NCBI RefSeq assembly: GCF_011634895.1
Contig: NZ_SIRR01000007.1
Coordinates: 248,001 to 312,000 of the forward strand
Reading direction: 5' to 3'
DNA: 64,000 nucleotides
DNA from: Rheinheimera pleomorphica
Lineage (GTDB): Bacteria; Pseudomonadota; Gammaproteobacteria; Enterobacterales; Alteromonadaceae
The position numbers and the translations under genes were made by a program. Shown one piece after another: positions 17,734 through 26,816 of this stretch. Each line of letters begins with the position of its first letter. Position 1 is the first letter of the stretch. The notes beneath the pieces were generated by a model. That model was not told the origin of the DNA and made no database searches. It saw only the letters and a program-made list of their open reading frames with translations.

Positions 17734-18183
17734 ATGAAGAAATATAGTTACTTATTGTTTTTAGGCGTATTTTCAGCGCAAGCCTCTGTTTACAAGTGTG
17801 AGCAGAATGGTGTGGTGGAGTTTAGTCAGTTTCCTTGTGCTGCTGAAGCCGAGCAAGTTGATATGCGTCCGCTCGGTACTGCCATGATTGGCACCCGTAG
17901 TGAATTTAAACAACAAGTGGATGCCATTAAGCGTCAGGGGCGTTTTGTTGAGTTTCAGATCAGCAAACTCGAGCAGGAAAAACAGCAAAAGCTAAATGAG
18001 CTAAAAGCTGATCTGTATAAGTTACGCCGCAGCTTTCCTAAGGCAGAAGAACTGACAACCCTGCAGCAAAAAATTGACCGCACCGCGCAGCTTTATGACG
18101 AGCAGATCAGTGCTGAGCGCTCTAACCTGGCTAGCCTGAAGTCAAAAGCGGTAAATCTGGAACGGCAGTACGCGCAAAACTAG
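17734..18183 (+). CDS. Exported DUF4124-domain protein with coiled-coil tail
   Basis: The 149-residue protein starts with a signal peptide (MKKYSYLLFLGVFSAQAS) followed directly by the DUF4124 core VYKCEQNGVVEFSQFPC. The remainder (about residues 60-149) is charged and helical with heptad-like Leu spacing, likely a coiled coil. I place the start at 17734 instead of the upstream in-frame ATG at 17668 because only then does the signal peptide stand at the N-terminus, and GGGGTGG precedes it. DUF4124 proteins have no settled function. A terminator follows. Confidence 0.85.
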   Translation: MKKYSYLLFLGVFSAQASVYKCEQNGVVEFSQFPCAAEAEQVDMRPLGTAMIGTRSEFKQQVDAIKRQGRFVEFQISKLEQEKQQKLNELKADLYKLRRSFPKAEELTTLQQKIDRTAQLYDEQISAERSNLASLKSKAVNLERQYAQN

Positions 18184-18210
18184 TTGTAGTAAACCTTATC
18201 TACAGACCGG

Positions 18211-18234
18211 GCCTCGCTACACGCGGGGCTTTTT
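18211..18234 (+). terminator. Rho-independent terminator after the DUF4124 gene
   Basis: GCCTCGC (18211-18217) pairs with GCGGGGC (18223-18229) with one G-U pair and is followed by TTTTTGTTG. Confidence 0.75.
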
Positions 18235-18374
18235 GTTGTCTGCGTTTTGTTACGTTCTGTAACGAATTATCATAAATATAACATAGGCATCTAATGTTAA
18301 TTTTTGTGTTTTGTGCTACACCTTTATCGCTGCGTAAGCAGTTGATGACAAAACAAATAACAAAAAGGATGCAT

Positions 18375-20960
18375 ATGAAAACATCATTTAAGTACTCCCT
18401 ATGTGCGCTGGCAGTAAGTTCATTGTGTTATGGCAATATTGCTTTAGCGCAACAAAGTGAAGAGGCGCCAGGCGCGCAACAAGTTGAGCGCATTGAAGTT
18501 ACCGGCTCGCGGATTAAACGCAACGATTTAGAAGGCGCGGCGCCAATTGATATTATTAATCGCGATGAGATTGCTAAATCGGGTTTTTCTAACCTGCAGC
18601 AATTGTTAGAGCGTACGCCAGTCGCCGGTACCGGTACTTTCTCTACCCGCGGTAATAACCAGGACTCTACAGCCAACGGTGGCGCTGCCATCAGTTTACG
18701 TGGCTTCGGTTCTGATGCCACGCTGGTGTTAATCAACGGTCGTCGGGTTGCCGTCAGTGCTTTTGCTGAGAATATCGCTAACTCATTCGTTGATATTAAC
18801 TCGATCCCAGTGGCTGCCATTGAACGGGTTGAAATTCTAAAAGACGGCGCCTCAGCCGTTTATGGTTCAGACGCCGTAGCCGGCGTAGTGAATATTATTT
18901 TGCGCAAAGATTTTGATGGCGCTGAATTGAGCGTCAGTCATGGTGGCACTACAGGCCCGTCTTACGATGAAACCTCAGCCAGTTTGGTCTGGGGTACCGA
19001 GTCAGATGATGCAAACGCTACCTTAATTCTGGATTATTTCAAAAATACCGTGATAACCGGTGCGGAAATGGGCCGCTTTGGCACGGCTAACCAGGAACCC
19101 TACGGCGGCTTGGATCTGCGTTCATCACGCGGCTTCCCTGGCAATTTTATTGTTGATGGCGAAACCCGCATTGATCCGGGCTGTCCGGCCGATCAGGCTT
19201 TTGGCCAGACCTGTGTATTTGACTATGGCCCTTTTGGCATGGTGATCCCGGCGGCAGAGCGAGTGGGCGCCATTTTCCAGGCGAGTCAAAACTTCACCGA
19301 TAGTATGCAAGGCTATGTTGAATTGTCAGTCCAGCATAACCGCTCGCAAGCGTCGGGTGCTGCGACACCTTTAGACGGTGATGCTGGCCTGACCGTGCCC
19401 GGTACTCATCCAAATAATCCTTTTGGCGAGGACATTGCTATTAACCGTTTCCGTACTGTTGATGCGGGGCCAAGGGTGTGGGACATAGAGTCAGACTCAT
19501 TACGTATGGTAGTGGGTTTACGTGGGCAGCTAAAGAATTGGGACTGGGATATCTCTGCGCAAAAAGGTCGCAGTGAGTCAATGCAGACCGGCAGCAAGCA
19601 GCAAGGTTGGGTGCGTACAGACTTCCTGCAAGAGCAGATTAATCTAGGCAATTACAACCCGTTTGGCGGCACAATTAATTCACCTGAGGTGATAGACGCC
19701 ATTACCACCTCGCTGGTGCGCCGCGGTGAATCACATATTACTGCTTATGACGCCAGTATTAGCGGTGAAGCCTTTGCGCTGGGCGATCAGATGGTATCGC
19801 TAGCGGCGGGTGTTGAGTACCGTGAAGAGGACGCTTTCGATCAGCCGGATGATCAGTTCCAGCGTGGGCTGATTTTTGGCACGGAATCGGTATCGGCTCA
19901 GGCGCAGCGTGACCAATATGCCGCTTATGTTGAATTGTTAATTCCAATCGATGATACCTTGGAGTTCACGGTAGCAGGCCGCTATGACCACTACAGCGAT
20001 TTTGGTTCAACGACAAACCCGCAATTAACGATGAAATGGCGCCCTCGTGATAACTTTACTGTACGGGCTTCATTCGGCCAGGGTTTCCGTGCACCGTCGT
20101 TAGCACAAATTGGCTTAGGCCCGTCACAAGAATCGGTGTTCTTTACCGATACTTACCGTTGCCCAACGCCAGATGCTGCTAACCCTGCCTGTGCGTCAAC
20201 GGATTACACTATAGTATTTGTCGGTGGCGAAGGTTTACAGCCAGAAGAGTCTGAAACCTATAACCTGGGTTTTGTCTGGCAGGTTAACGACGAATTTGAT
20301 GTAACGGCGGATATGTGGAGCATTACGCAAGACAATAAAATAGACAAGAATGATTATGAAAATGTCTATGCAGCCGAATGTAACAACCAGAACAGCACGG
20401 TGTGCGTGCGCTTGGCACCATTACCAGGCCAGACATTGGGCGAGTTATCCCGCTTGTTCAATAGCTATGTTAACGTAAGTTCACAAGAGGCGACCGGTCT
20501 GGATTTGTCGACGTCGTATCGTTTGGCATTACAGGATATGGGGCAGGTAAGGTTTAGCCTGGATTGGTCTTATATCAGCAAATTTGAGAAAAATGGTATC
20601 GACTATGCGGGTGAATATAACTATCCACAGCATCGCTGGCTGGCTGCGGCAGATTGGAGCCATGGCGACTGGGGTATAGTTACCAGCTTGAGCTATATTG
20701 GCCAGTTTGAGGACTATGCGGCACCGAGTGATGTTGAGCGTACTAAAACCCGCTCCATTGATGCGCAGATGCTGCTGGATATTCAGGCACGTTATAACCT
20801 GAATGACAAAACGCAATTGGTACTGGGTATGAATAATGCGCTGGATGAAGATCCGCCATTTGCTATCGGTGATGGTGATGGTGATCTCTATGGTTATGCA
20901 TCTAAGGTGCACAATCCTCGCGGCCAGTACATTTATGCTAAAGTCAGCTATCGCTTTTAA
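18375..20960 (+). CDS. TonB-dependent outer membrane receptor
   Basis: An 861-residue receptor that imports a ligand through the outer membrane using TonB energy. The signal peptide ends at ALAQ; then comes VERIEVTGSRIKR, the usual segment before the plug, and a plug with ISLRGFGSDATLVLINGRRV and ERVEILKDGASAVYGSDAVAGVVNI. The C-terminal half is a barrel that ends with aromatic Phe (YAKVSYRF). The start at 18375 has AAGGA just upstream; an ATG at 18294 would put 27 residues before the signal peptide. The VTGSRIKRNDLEGAAP type is common among receptors for carbohydrates or peptides in this order, but no partner gene reveals the substrate. Confidence 0.92.
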   Translation: MKTSFKYSLCALAVSSLCYGNIALAQQSEEAPGAQQVERIEVTGSRIKRNDLEGAAPIDIINRDEIAKSGFSNLQQLLERTPVAGTGTFSTRGNNQDSTANGGAAISLRGFGSDATLVLINGRRVAVSAFAENIANSFVDINSIPVAAIERVEILKDGASAVYGSDAVAGVVNIILRKDFDGAELSVSHGGTTGPSYDETSASLVWGTESDDANATLILDYFKNTVITGAEMGRFGTANQEPYGGLDLRSSRGFPGNFIVDGETRIDPGCPADQAFGQTCVFDYGPFGMVIPAAERVGAIFQASQNFTDSMQGYVELSVQHNRSQASGAATPLDGDAGLTVPGTHPNNPFGEDIAINRFRTVDAGPRVWDIESDSLRMVVGLRGQLKNWDWDISAQKGRSESMQTGSKQQGWVRTDFLQEQINLGNYNPFGGTINSPEVIDAITTSLVRRGESHITAYDASISGEAFALGDQMVSLAAGVEYREEDAFDQPDDQFQRGLIFGTESVSAQAQRDQYAAYVELLIPIDDTLEFTVAGRYDHYSDFGSTTNPQLTMKWRPRDNFTVRASFGQGFRAPSLAQIGLGPSQESVFFTDTYRCPTPDAANPACASTDYTIVFVGGEGLQPEESETYNLGFVWQVNDEFDVTADMWSITQDNKIDKNDYENVYAAECNNQNSTVCVRLAPLPGQTLGELSRLFNSYVNVSSQEATGLDLSTSYRLALQDMGQVRFSLDWSYISKFEKNGIDYAGEYNYPQHRWLAAADWSHGDWGIVTSLSYIGQFEDYAAPSDVERTKTRSIDAQMLLDIQARYNLNDKTQLVLGMNNALDEDPPFAIGDGDGDLYGYASKVHNPRGQYIYAKVSYRF

Positions 20961-20978
20961 TTTAAGCTAGTAACGAAA

Positions 20979-21004
20979 ACAGCGCCGGTCGGCGCTGTTT
21001 TTTT
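20979..21004. terminator. Bidirectional terminator between receptor and OmpA-type gene
   Basis: AACAGCGCCG (20979-20988) pairs perfectly with CGGCGCTGTT (20991-21000), followed by a T-run; A residues before the stem could serve the minus-strand gene. Confidence 0.85.
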
Positions 21005-21017
21005 ATAGCCTAAGCTA

Positions 21018-21656
21018 TCACTCCACTATCGGCTCGATATGGATCTCTACCCGGCGGTTTTGCGCACGGTTAGCGTCTGAGTTATTTGGCACTATCGGAT
21101 AATTCGGCCCATAGCCCTGGGTTTCAATCCGGATTGCCTGTACGTTTTGCGCCACCAGATACTGCTTTACACTGTCAGAGCGCTGCTGAGACAGGTTCAT
21201 ATTGTATTGGTAGGGACCGGTGTCATCAGTATGGCCAGCGACCACCAGCATAGTTTTTTCGTAGTCACGCAGTACCTTGGCAATATCATTAAACACCGGG
21301 TACAGGTTAGCGCGGATATCAGAGCGGTTCACCTCAAAGGTTAATTGCGCCGGTATATCTAAGCGTAGTTTGTCGCCTTCGCGTACCACTTTCACGCCAC
21401 TGCCACTGAGCTCTTCATTCAGTGCTTTTTCCTGCTTGTCCATGTAGCTGCCAACGGCAGCACCGGCTAAGGCGCCCACAGCAGCGCCAATCACCAGGCG
21501 TTTGTCTTTATGATTACCGGTGGCTTTGCCCGCAACAGCACCAACGACAGCACCAATGGCGGCACCTTTAGTGGTATTTGAATATTCTGTTGAGGCACAG
21601 CCAGCCATCACCAGACTGGCCGATAGCAATGACACTAATAAAACAGAACGACGCAT
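21018..21656 (-). CDS. OmpA-family lipoprotein with glycine zipper (YiaD-like)
   Basis: The 212-residue precursor has lipobox VMAGC, a Gly/Ala-rich zipper region (about residues 31-66, with GAAIGAVVGAVAGKATG and a second similar run) and a C-terminal OmpA peptidoglycan-binding domain (GHTDDTGPYQYNMNLSQQRSDSV, then NRRVEIHI). Such proteins tie the outer membrane to the cell wall. Layout and length are those of E. coli YiaD. It is divergent from the next DUF4124 gene with 200 A+T-rich bases between them. Confidence 0.9.
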   Translation of the reverse strand: MRRSVLLVSLLSASLVMAGCASTEYSNTTKGAAIGAVVGAVAGKATGNHKDKRLVIGAAVGALAGAAVGSYMDKQEKALNEELSGSGVKVVREGDKLRLDIPAQLTFEVNRSDIRANLYPVFNDIAKVLRDYEKTMLVVAGHTDDTGPYQYNMNLSQQRSDSVKQYLVAQNVQAIRIETQGYGPNYPIVPNNSDANRAQNRRVEIHIEPIVE

Positions 21657-21857
21657 AATAAACTCCCAATAATATATTGATGTCAGCTTAGTGTTTTTAA
21701 CTGAATTTGTGCTGAACTATAACGGCTGAAATTTTGCCGTTTTGTTTAAATTATGTTTATTTTTATCCGGTTTATTCACTTCAGTACATTTTTTCAGTAT
21801 TGTAGGCGGGTTTAAACGCTGAGCAGTTGTACTGTAGCAGATAAAAAGGATTTAATA

Positions 21858-22376
21858 ATGAAAAGAATGGTGCGCTTTTGCATACTGCTTAGCAGTATCT
21901 GCATGATGCAAGCTGTTGTTGCAGAAGTATATAAATGTACCGATGCCAACAATGAAGTGGTGTTTCAGGGCGAGCCTTGCCGCGGTGGTGATGAAGTAAA
22001 ACTGGATATCCGTTTTGCCGAGCAGCCACAGCAGGCGGTCAGCAACCTGATTTCGGGCAGTTGGTGTGAAATTGGCACTTCTAATCTGCCGGACGGTACT
22101 GTGCAGCAGGATAACGCGCTGCGTAAAACCTGGATTTTTAGCGAACGCCAGATGGTGCAGCATATTAGTCAGGAACAACGGCGGGATACCTTTAAGTATC
22201 CGATCCGCCAATCACCCGGTTCTTTTGTTATCGACCATCCGGCCTTTGGTAGCGGACAGGTAAGCTGGCAGGTGAAAAAGCTGACCGAAGACCGCCTGGT
22301 GCTGGCGGCTTATGGCGGTTTTACCCATTTATCCGCCGGCAACTGTGAAATTGCCATGGCGAGCACTAAGAATTAA
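21858..22376 (+). CDS. Exported DUF4124-domain protein
   Basis: The 172-residue protein has a signal peptide ending around VVAE, then the DUF4124 core VYKCTDANNEVVFQGEPCRGGDEVKLDIRF. The C-terminal 110 residues look like a compact beta domain (GSWCEIGTSNLPDGTVQQDNAL through HLSAGNCEIAM) that describes a measured response rather than an enzyme; I cannot name it. AAAAAGGA stands before the ATG. It shares only the DUF4124 part with the protein at 17734. Confidence 0.82.
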   Translation: MKRMVRFCILLSSICMMQAVVAEVYKCTDANNEVVFQGEPCRGGDEVKLDIRFAEQPQQAVSNLISGSWCEIGTSNLPDGTVQQDNALRKTWIFSERQMVQHISQEQRRDTFKYPIRQSPGSFVIDHPAFGSGQVSWQVKKLTEDRLVLAAYGGFTHLSAGNCEIAMASTKN

Positions 22377-22437
22377 ATAGACATATAGATGCCCAAACTT
22401 TAAGCTGCTGACAACAACGCAGTGTAAAGGTGTGGCT

Positions 22438-23544
22438 ATGTTAAGTTCTGTCTGGCGGCGCATTGTAATTAAAGTTGGCAGTGCGCTGATCTCTCCTGAT
22501 GCCAAAGGCTGTTCTACCCGTTACTTACTGGCGATTGCCCGCTTTATCAGCGAGTGTCGCCAGCAAGGCATTGAGGTGGTGCTGGTGTCGTCCGGCAGTG
22601 TTGCCGCGGGCCGCACGGCTATTGCTTTTGCTCATCAGCCGCTACCGATCAATATTAAACAAGCGATGGCGGCGGTGGGCCAAACCCAGATGATGGCGAC
22701 CTGGAGCCATTTATTTGATTTTCGCTGTGCGCAAATTTTACTGACGCATGATGATCTGGCCGACCGGCGCCGCTATCTGAATATCGACAATACCCTGCGC
22801 ACGTTATTGGCCAATCAGGTGCTGCCTATTGTTAATGAAAACGACAGTGTTGCCACCGCCGAATTAAAGGTCGGCGATAATGATAATCTGGCAGCCATGG
22901 TGGCCATTTTAGTCGATGCTGATGCGCTGATTATCTGCTCTGATATAGATGGTCTTTACAGCGCCAACCCGCGCACTGTGCCGGATGCGCGTTTTATTCC
23001 GCGGGTGGAAAAAATAACCGCCGAGATTTATGCCATGGCCGGTGGCAGCCACCATGCTATTGGCACCGGCGGTATGGTCACTAAAATTCAGGCAGCAGAC
23101 AAAGCGACTAAACTGGGCGTGGATACGCTGATTATTAACGGCCAGAAAGCGGCCAGTTTTGATGCTCTGCTAGCGGGCGAGCCGGCCGGCACCTTATTTG
23201 TCCGTCAGCAGGACAGGCTAAGTGCCAAAAAGCACTGGCTGCTTAACAGCTTAAAAAGCCAGGGCAGTATCAGCCTCGACAGCGGTGCTGTGCAGGCACT
23301 GTTACATAAAGGTGCCTCGTTACTGGCAAAGGGTATTGTCGGCGTGAGCGGCCAGTTTGATAAAGGCGACGCCATCTGGCTGTGCGATGATAGCGGCAAA
23401 CAACTGGGCAAAGGTATTTGCCAGTACAGCGCCACCGAGCTACACCTGATCAAAGGCTTGCACAGTACCCAAATTGCCCAGACACTGGGCTTTTGCCCCA
23501 GCGAAGAAGTGGTACACCGGGATGATATCGCACTGACAACCTAA
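22438..23544 (+). CDS. proB: Glutamate 5-kinase
   Basis: ProB phosphorylates glutamate in the first step of proline synthesis. The 368 residues match E. coli (367). The amino acid kinase domain shows VIKVGSALIS, VVLVSSGSVAAGR, VNENDSVATAELKVGDNDNLAAMVA and the nucleotide-binding SDIDGLYSANP with GTGGMVTKIQAA. A PUA domain fills the C-terminal 100 residues. The start at ATG 22438 has AAGG seven bases upstream, whereas a GTG at 22432 would nearly touch it. proA, often the next gene, is absent; a GlpD-like gene follows after 13 bases. Confidence 0.95.
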   Translation: MLSSVWRRIVIKVGSALISPDAKGCSTRYLLAIARFISECRQQGIEVVLVSSGSVAAGRTAIAFAHQPLPINIKQAMAAVGQTQMMATWSHLFDFRCAQILLTHDDLADRRRYLNIDNTLRTLLANQVLPIVNENDSVATAELKVGDNDNLAAMVAILVDADALIICSDIDGLYSANPRTVPDARFIPRVEKITAEIYAMAGGSHHAIGTGGMVTKIQAADKATKLGVDTLIINGQKAASFDALLAGEPAGTLFVRQQDRLSAKKHWLLNSLKSQGSISLDSGAVQALLHKGASLLAKGIVGVSGQFDKGDAIWLCDDSGKQLGKGICQYSATELHLIKGLHSTQIAQTLGFCPSEEVVHRDDIALTT

Positions 23545-23557
23545 CGGCAGGTGGCGG

Positions 23558-24637
23558 ATGAAAATAGCAGTAGTAGGCGGTGGCATTAATGGTTTAAGCA
23601 GTGCCTGGCAACTGGCGCTGGCCGGCCATCAGGTAACCTTGTTTGAGCGTGATGCGCTGATGCAGGCTACCAGTAGCGCCTCGTCTAAATTGCTGCATGG
23701 CGGCCTGCGTTATCTGGAACAGGGCGAATTCCGTCTGGTGCGTGAAGCGCTGCAGGAGCGGCGCTGGTGGCTGAAAAAAGCACCGCAGCTAACCCGGCGC
23801 CTGCCGATTTTATATCCGCTATACACCCACTCGCGCCGTGCCCGCTGGCAGCTGAAAATAGGCCTCTGGCTGTATGATACCTTCGCCGGCCGCAAAGGCA
23901 TTGGCCGGCACCGCTGGTTAACGCCGCAGCAGGCGCTGCGCTGTTCGCCGCGGTTAAAGCCCGATGGTTTGCTGGGCGCTTATTTATTTTTTGATGGCCA
24001 GATGGATGATCAGAAACTCGGCCTGTGGATGGCACAGCAGTGCCGTAAAGCCGGTGCCACCCTATTGGAACACACGCCGGTACAGCAGCTAACGGCTGAT
24101 GGCCGGGTATTACTAAGCTCGGGCTGGCAGCAGTTTGACCGGGTGGTGAACGTCGCCGGGCCCTGGAGCCAGCAATTGCTGCAGCAGTCGGCCTTGCCAA
24201 CGCAGCCACTGGATCTGGTGCGCGGAAGCCACTTGTTGTTACCGCCGCTGTGTCGCTATGGTCATATGCTGGAGGTGCCGGGCGAAGCGCGCATTGTGTT
24301 TGTGCTGCCGTATCAGGGCAACACCCTGCTTGGCACTACTGAAGTACGGCAGCAACTGCAGCAGCCCATTCAATGCTCAGATGCTGAACGGCGTTATCTG
24401 CTTGATGTGTATAACCATTATTTTAACCCTGCCGCCACCGCCGATAGTATACTGGGTGATTTTGCCGGTGTGCGGCCTTTACTCGGCGGCAGTAGTAATG
24501 CCAGTAAGGCCAGCCGCGAGTATCAGCTGAATTGGCAAGGCCGGCTGCTGACGGTATCCGGCGGTAAATGGACTACCGCCAGGGCGCTGGGTAAAAATGT
24601 CGCTGTACAGGTGACGCAATCAGTAAGCAAAGGCTAA
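23558..24637 (+). CDS. FAD-dependent oxidoreductase, short GlpD-like (glycerol-3-phosphate dehydrogenase family)
   Basis: The 359 residues begin with the FAD-binding VVGGGINGLSSAWQLALAGHQVTLFER and the GlpD signature SSASSKLLHGGLRYLE, then FRLVREALQER. The DAO fold ends with LLTVSGGKWTTARALG, and the protein stops there: the C-terminal helical domain of about 130 residues in E. coli GlpD is missing. It may still oxidise glycerol 3-phosphate or a related hydroxy acid and pass electrons to quinone. It follows proB after 13 bases, although no shared pathway is obvious, and overlaps the convergent DUF6351-like gene by 18 bases. Confidence 0.85.
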   Translation: MKIAVVGGGINGLSSAWQLALAGHQVTLFERDALMQATSSASSKLLHGGLRYLEQGEFRLVREALQERRWWLKKAPQLTRRLPILYPLYTHSRRARWQLKIGLWLYDTFAGRKGIGRHRWLTPQQALRCSPRLKPDGLLGAYLFFDGQMDDQKLGLWMAQQCRKAGATLLEHTPVQQLTADGRVLLSSGWQQFDRVVNVAGPWSQQLLQQSALPTQPLDLVRGSHLLLPPLCRYGHMLEVPGEARIVFVLPYQGNTLLGTTEVRQQLQQPIQCSDAERRYLLDVYNHYFNPAATADSILGDFAGVRPLLGGSSNASKASREYQLNWQGRLLTVSGGKWTTARALGKNVAVQVTQSVSKG

Positions 24638-26719
24638 GTCGGCCGGCAGCGCCCGATCCGGCTGCTGATAATCACAAACGCCGTGCGGGAAAACCGCCGT
24701 CAGCGCAGCCTGAAACGGCTGCATCTCTACCGGCTTATAATCGCCACGCGCTATCGCCTGTGCCACGCTTATAAGCGCACAGTTGAACATTAAGCCGTGT
24801 TGTGGCGCACCGGCCCGGAGCCGGCTGTTGCTGTACGGCGGGTAGCTGGCAGTGCAGTGGCCGTCCGCTTGCCAGACGCCGTTGCCGGCAGCAATCACAG
24901 TGCCATCGGCGGCAAAGCACTGATCCTGCGCCGTAGTGGGCTTTTGTTTTGTAATTAGCCATTGATCCATGACCGCTATGGCGGCAGCGATAGGCGTATG
25001 CTGCGGGTGGCTTACCCAAATCAGCTGGTTATTGGCATGGCCATGGCGTTTTAGCAAGCGCTCACGGGCGGCAAAAGACGGCTGCAAATGATGCATATCC
25101 AGTGCCGGGTCCAGATAATGCCGTAAGTCCAAAATAGGTTTATCGGTCAGACCTAAAAACAGCTGGCCATAACGATAAGCCTGCGTAATGGCCTGGCGGT
25201 TTGCGCTGTAACGCGGCGCTGGCTGCGCTGAGCCTGACTGAGCCATGTTTTGCCGGCCAAAGGCGCTTAGCCACAGCGGCGCATCAACAAAGGGCAGGTA
25301 GCGAATATGCTCTGGCTGCATTTGCACCTGTGGCCGCCAGCTGCCGATGGCACGATTTAGCGCGACAAAATCTTGCGCGCTCAGCGCCCCCTCTTTTAGT
25401 GCCTGCAAGCCATACTGCACACCGTTGTTGTCCCACAAACTGTGGCCAAAGCCCTGCTCGTCAACGCCATAAATACTGGCTAAATCGCCCCAGTAACTCC
25501 AGTTTACCTCCGCCAGTAGTTTATCATCGACCAGCCGCTTTAATTTGCCCTGCCGCGGGTTATGCACTAATGACGATAGCCCCAGCCAGGCATTGTGGCA
25601 TTGGGTTGCACCCTGTGGCAGCGTCGGCCAGATACCTTCGGTGAGTTGTGCCAGCGCGACCTGCGCAGAGAATTTCAGGCTATGCTCAGGCGATACGCTT
25701 AAGCCCTCCAGCAGCTGGCGCTGCGCCAATGATTGCCAGCGGCCTTTGTCTTCAGCAGTAAAATAGTAATAGTTATGCAGCAGATCGCAGTCGAGCGCAT
25801 ACAGCGTCTGGCTTAGCATATCCGGGTAGCTGTACAGCGCTATGCCGCCATCGAGTAAGTCGGGGTGGTTTTGCAGCAGCAGATATTGCGCGATGCCGCC
25901 GCCTGAACCGCCAATACCTAAGGTATAATGCGGCTGACCAAACAAACTGATAAAGTGGCGTTTTACCCGGCTGGCCGTGTCTTCGGCCAGTAAAAAGTTA
26001 TAGCCATAGCTGGTTTTATTTATGCTGGCGCTAATGACGGCGAACCCTTGGCGCAGCTCGTGCTGACGGTCGCGAATTAAGCGTTCGGGTTTAAGGTAGC
26101 CCTGCCGATAGCCAATGCCGACACCGCCGTGAAACTGATAAATTAGCTTATGGTTCCACTGCGCTGCGGCGTTGCGCTGGCCATATTCTGCCGGCGTTAT
26201 TGGCATTAACAGGTAATAAAAAAACCGGTTAATGGTACCCAGCTCCAGCCGCAGTAGCTGCTGGTCAGCGGTTATACTACCGCCGTTAAAACGGCTAATG
26301 TCGCCATTTGCCTGCAGCAGGTAAAATTGCAGCTGTGCTGGCTGCTGGCAGTCTTTGCTGTAGCCGGCTGGCTGGCCGTTTTGCCGCACTGCCACGCCAT
26401 AGCCTTGCTGGTTGTCAATCAAAGGAGCATCCAGAGCCTGGGCGCTAAAGTCGCAATACAGTGGGTAGTGCAGGCCGCCACTATACAGTGGCATCAGCGG
26501 GCCAGGCTTACCCAGCGGAATGGGGTAAGGGTAGGGATCGTTTGGCCTGGGCGTATAGCGGATATGGCCGCTGACCTGTAATAGCGGGCCTGGCTGCGCT
26601 GGTGCTATGCCCTGTACCGGGTTAGGCTCGCGCCAGCGCTGCCCCGGTGCGCTGCTGCATTGTGTCAGCAGTAGTAGCACCAGCAGTAAGGCAAATAGTG
26701 TTAAACCTAAGATACGCAT
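24620..26719 (-). CDS. DUF6351-like lipoprotein with alpha/beta-hydrolase features
   Basis: A 699-residue protein with lipobox LLTQC (Cys21). An oxyanion-hole type FHGG (197-199) and a nucleophile elbow IGGSGGG (Ser272) point to an alpha/beta hydrolase acting on an ester or similar bond on the outside of the inner membrane or at the outer membrane. The C-terminal VFPHGVCDYQQPDRALP is what I remember as the ending of DUF6351 proteins. No catalytic Asp/His can be fixed by eye (WVSHPQHTP is a candidate His region). Substrate unknown. It lies between argA, after the argA terminator, and the convergent GlpD-like gene. Confidence 0.7.
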   Translation of the reverse strand: MRILGLTLFALLLVLLLLTQCSSAPGQRWREPNPVQGIAPAQPGPLLQVSGHIRYTPRPNDPYPYPIPLGKPGPLMPLYSGGLHYPLYCDFSAQALDAPLIDNQQGYGVAVRQNGQPAGYSKDCQQPAQLQFYLLQANGDISRFNGGSITADQQLLRLELGTINRFFYYLLMPITPAEYGQRNAAAQWNHKLIYQFHGGVGIGYRQGYLKPERLIRDRQHELRQGFAVISASINKTSYGYNFLLAEDTASRVKRHFISLFGQPHYTLGIGGSGGGIAQYLLLQNHPDLLDGGIALYSYPDMLSQTLYALDCDLLHNYYYFTAEDKGRWQSLAQRQLLEGLSVSPEHSLKFSAQVALAQLTEGIWPTLPQGATQCHNAWLGLSSLVHNPRQGKLKRLVDDKLLAEVNWSYWGDLASIYGVDEQGFGHSLWDNNGVQYGLQALKEGALSAQDFVALNRAIGSWRPQVQMQPEHIRYLPFVDAPLWLSAFGRQNMAQSGSAQPAPRYSANRQAITQAYRYGQLFLGLTDKPILDLRHYLDPALDMHHLQPSFAARERLLKRHGHANNQLIWVSHPQHTPIAAAIAVMDQWLITKQKPTTAQDQCFAADGTVIAAGNGVWQADGHCTASYPPYSNSRLRAGAPQHGLMFNCALISVAQAIARGDYKPVEMQPFQAALTAVFPHGVCDYQQPDRALPADLAFAY

Positions 26720-26778
26720 GCCGTGTTTTTGCTGTGGTAACCTGGTTTAAGTTTAGTCAGTGCGCGTGAAGTGGGGAT

Positions 26779-26813
26779 AAAAAATAGCCTGCTGCGACTG
26801 ACAACAGGCTATT
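26779..26813 (-). terminator. Rho-independent terminator after argA
   Basis: Read on the minus strand, AATAGCCTG pairs with CAGGCTATT (26805-26813 with 26783-26791) across a 13-base loop and is followed by six U residues. Confidence 0.8.
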
Positions 26814-26816
26814 ACT

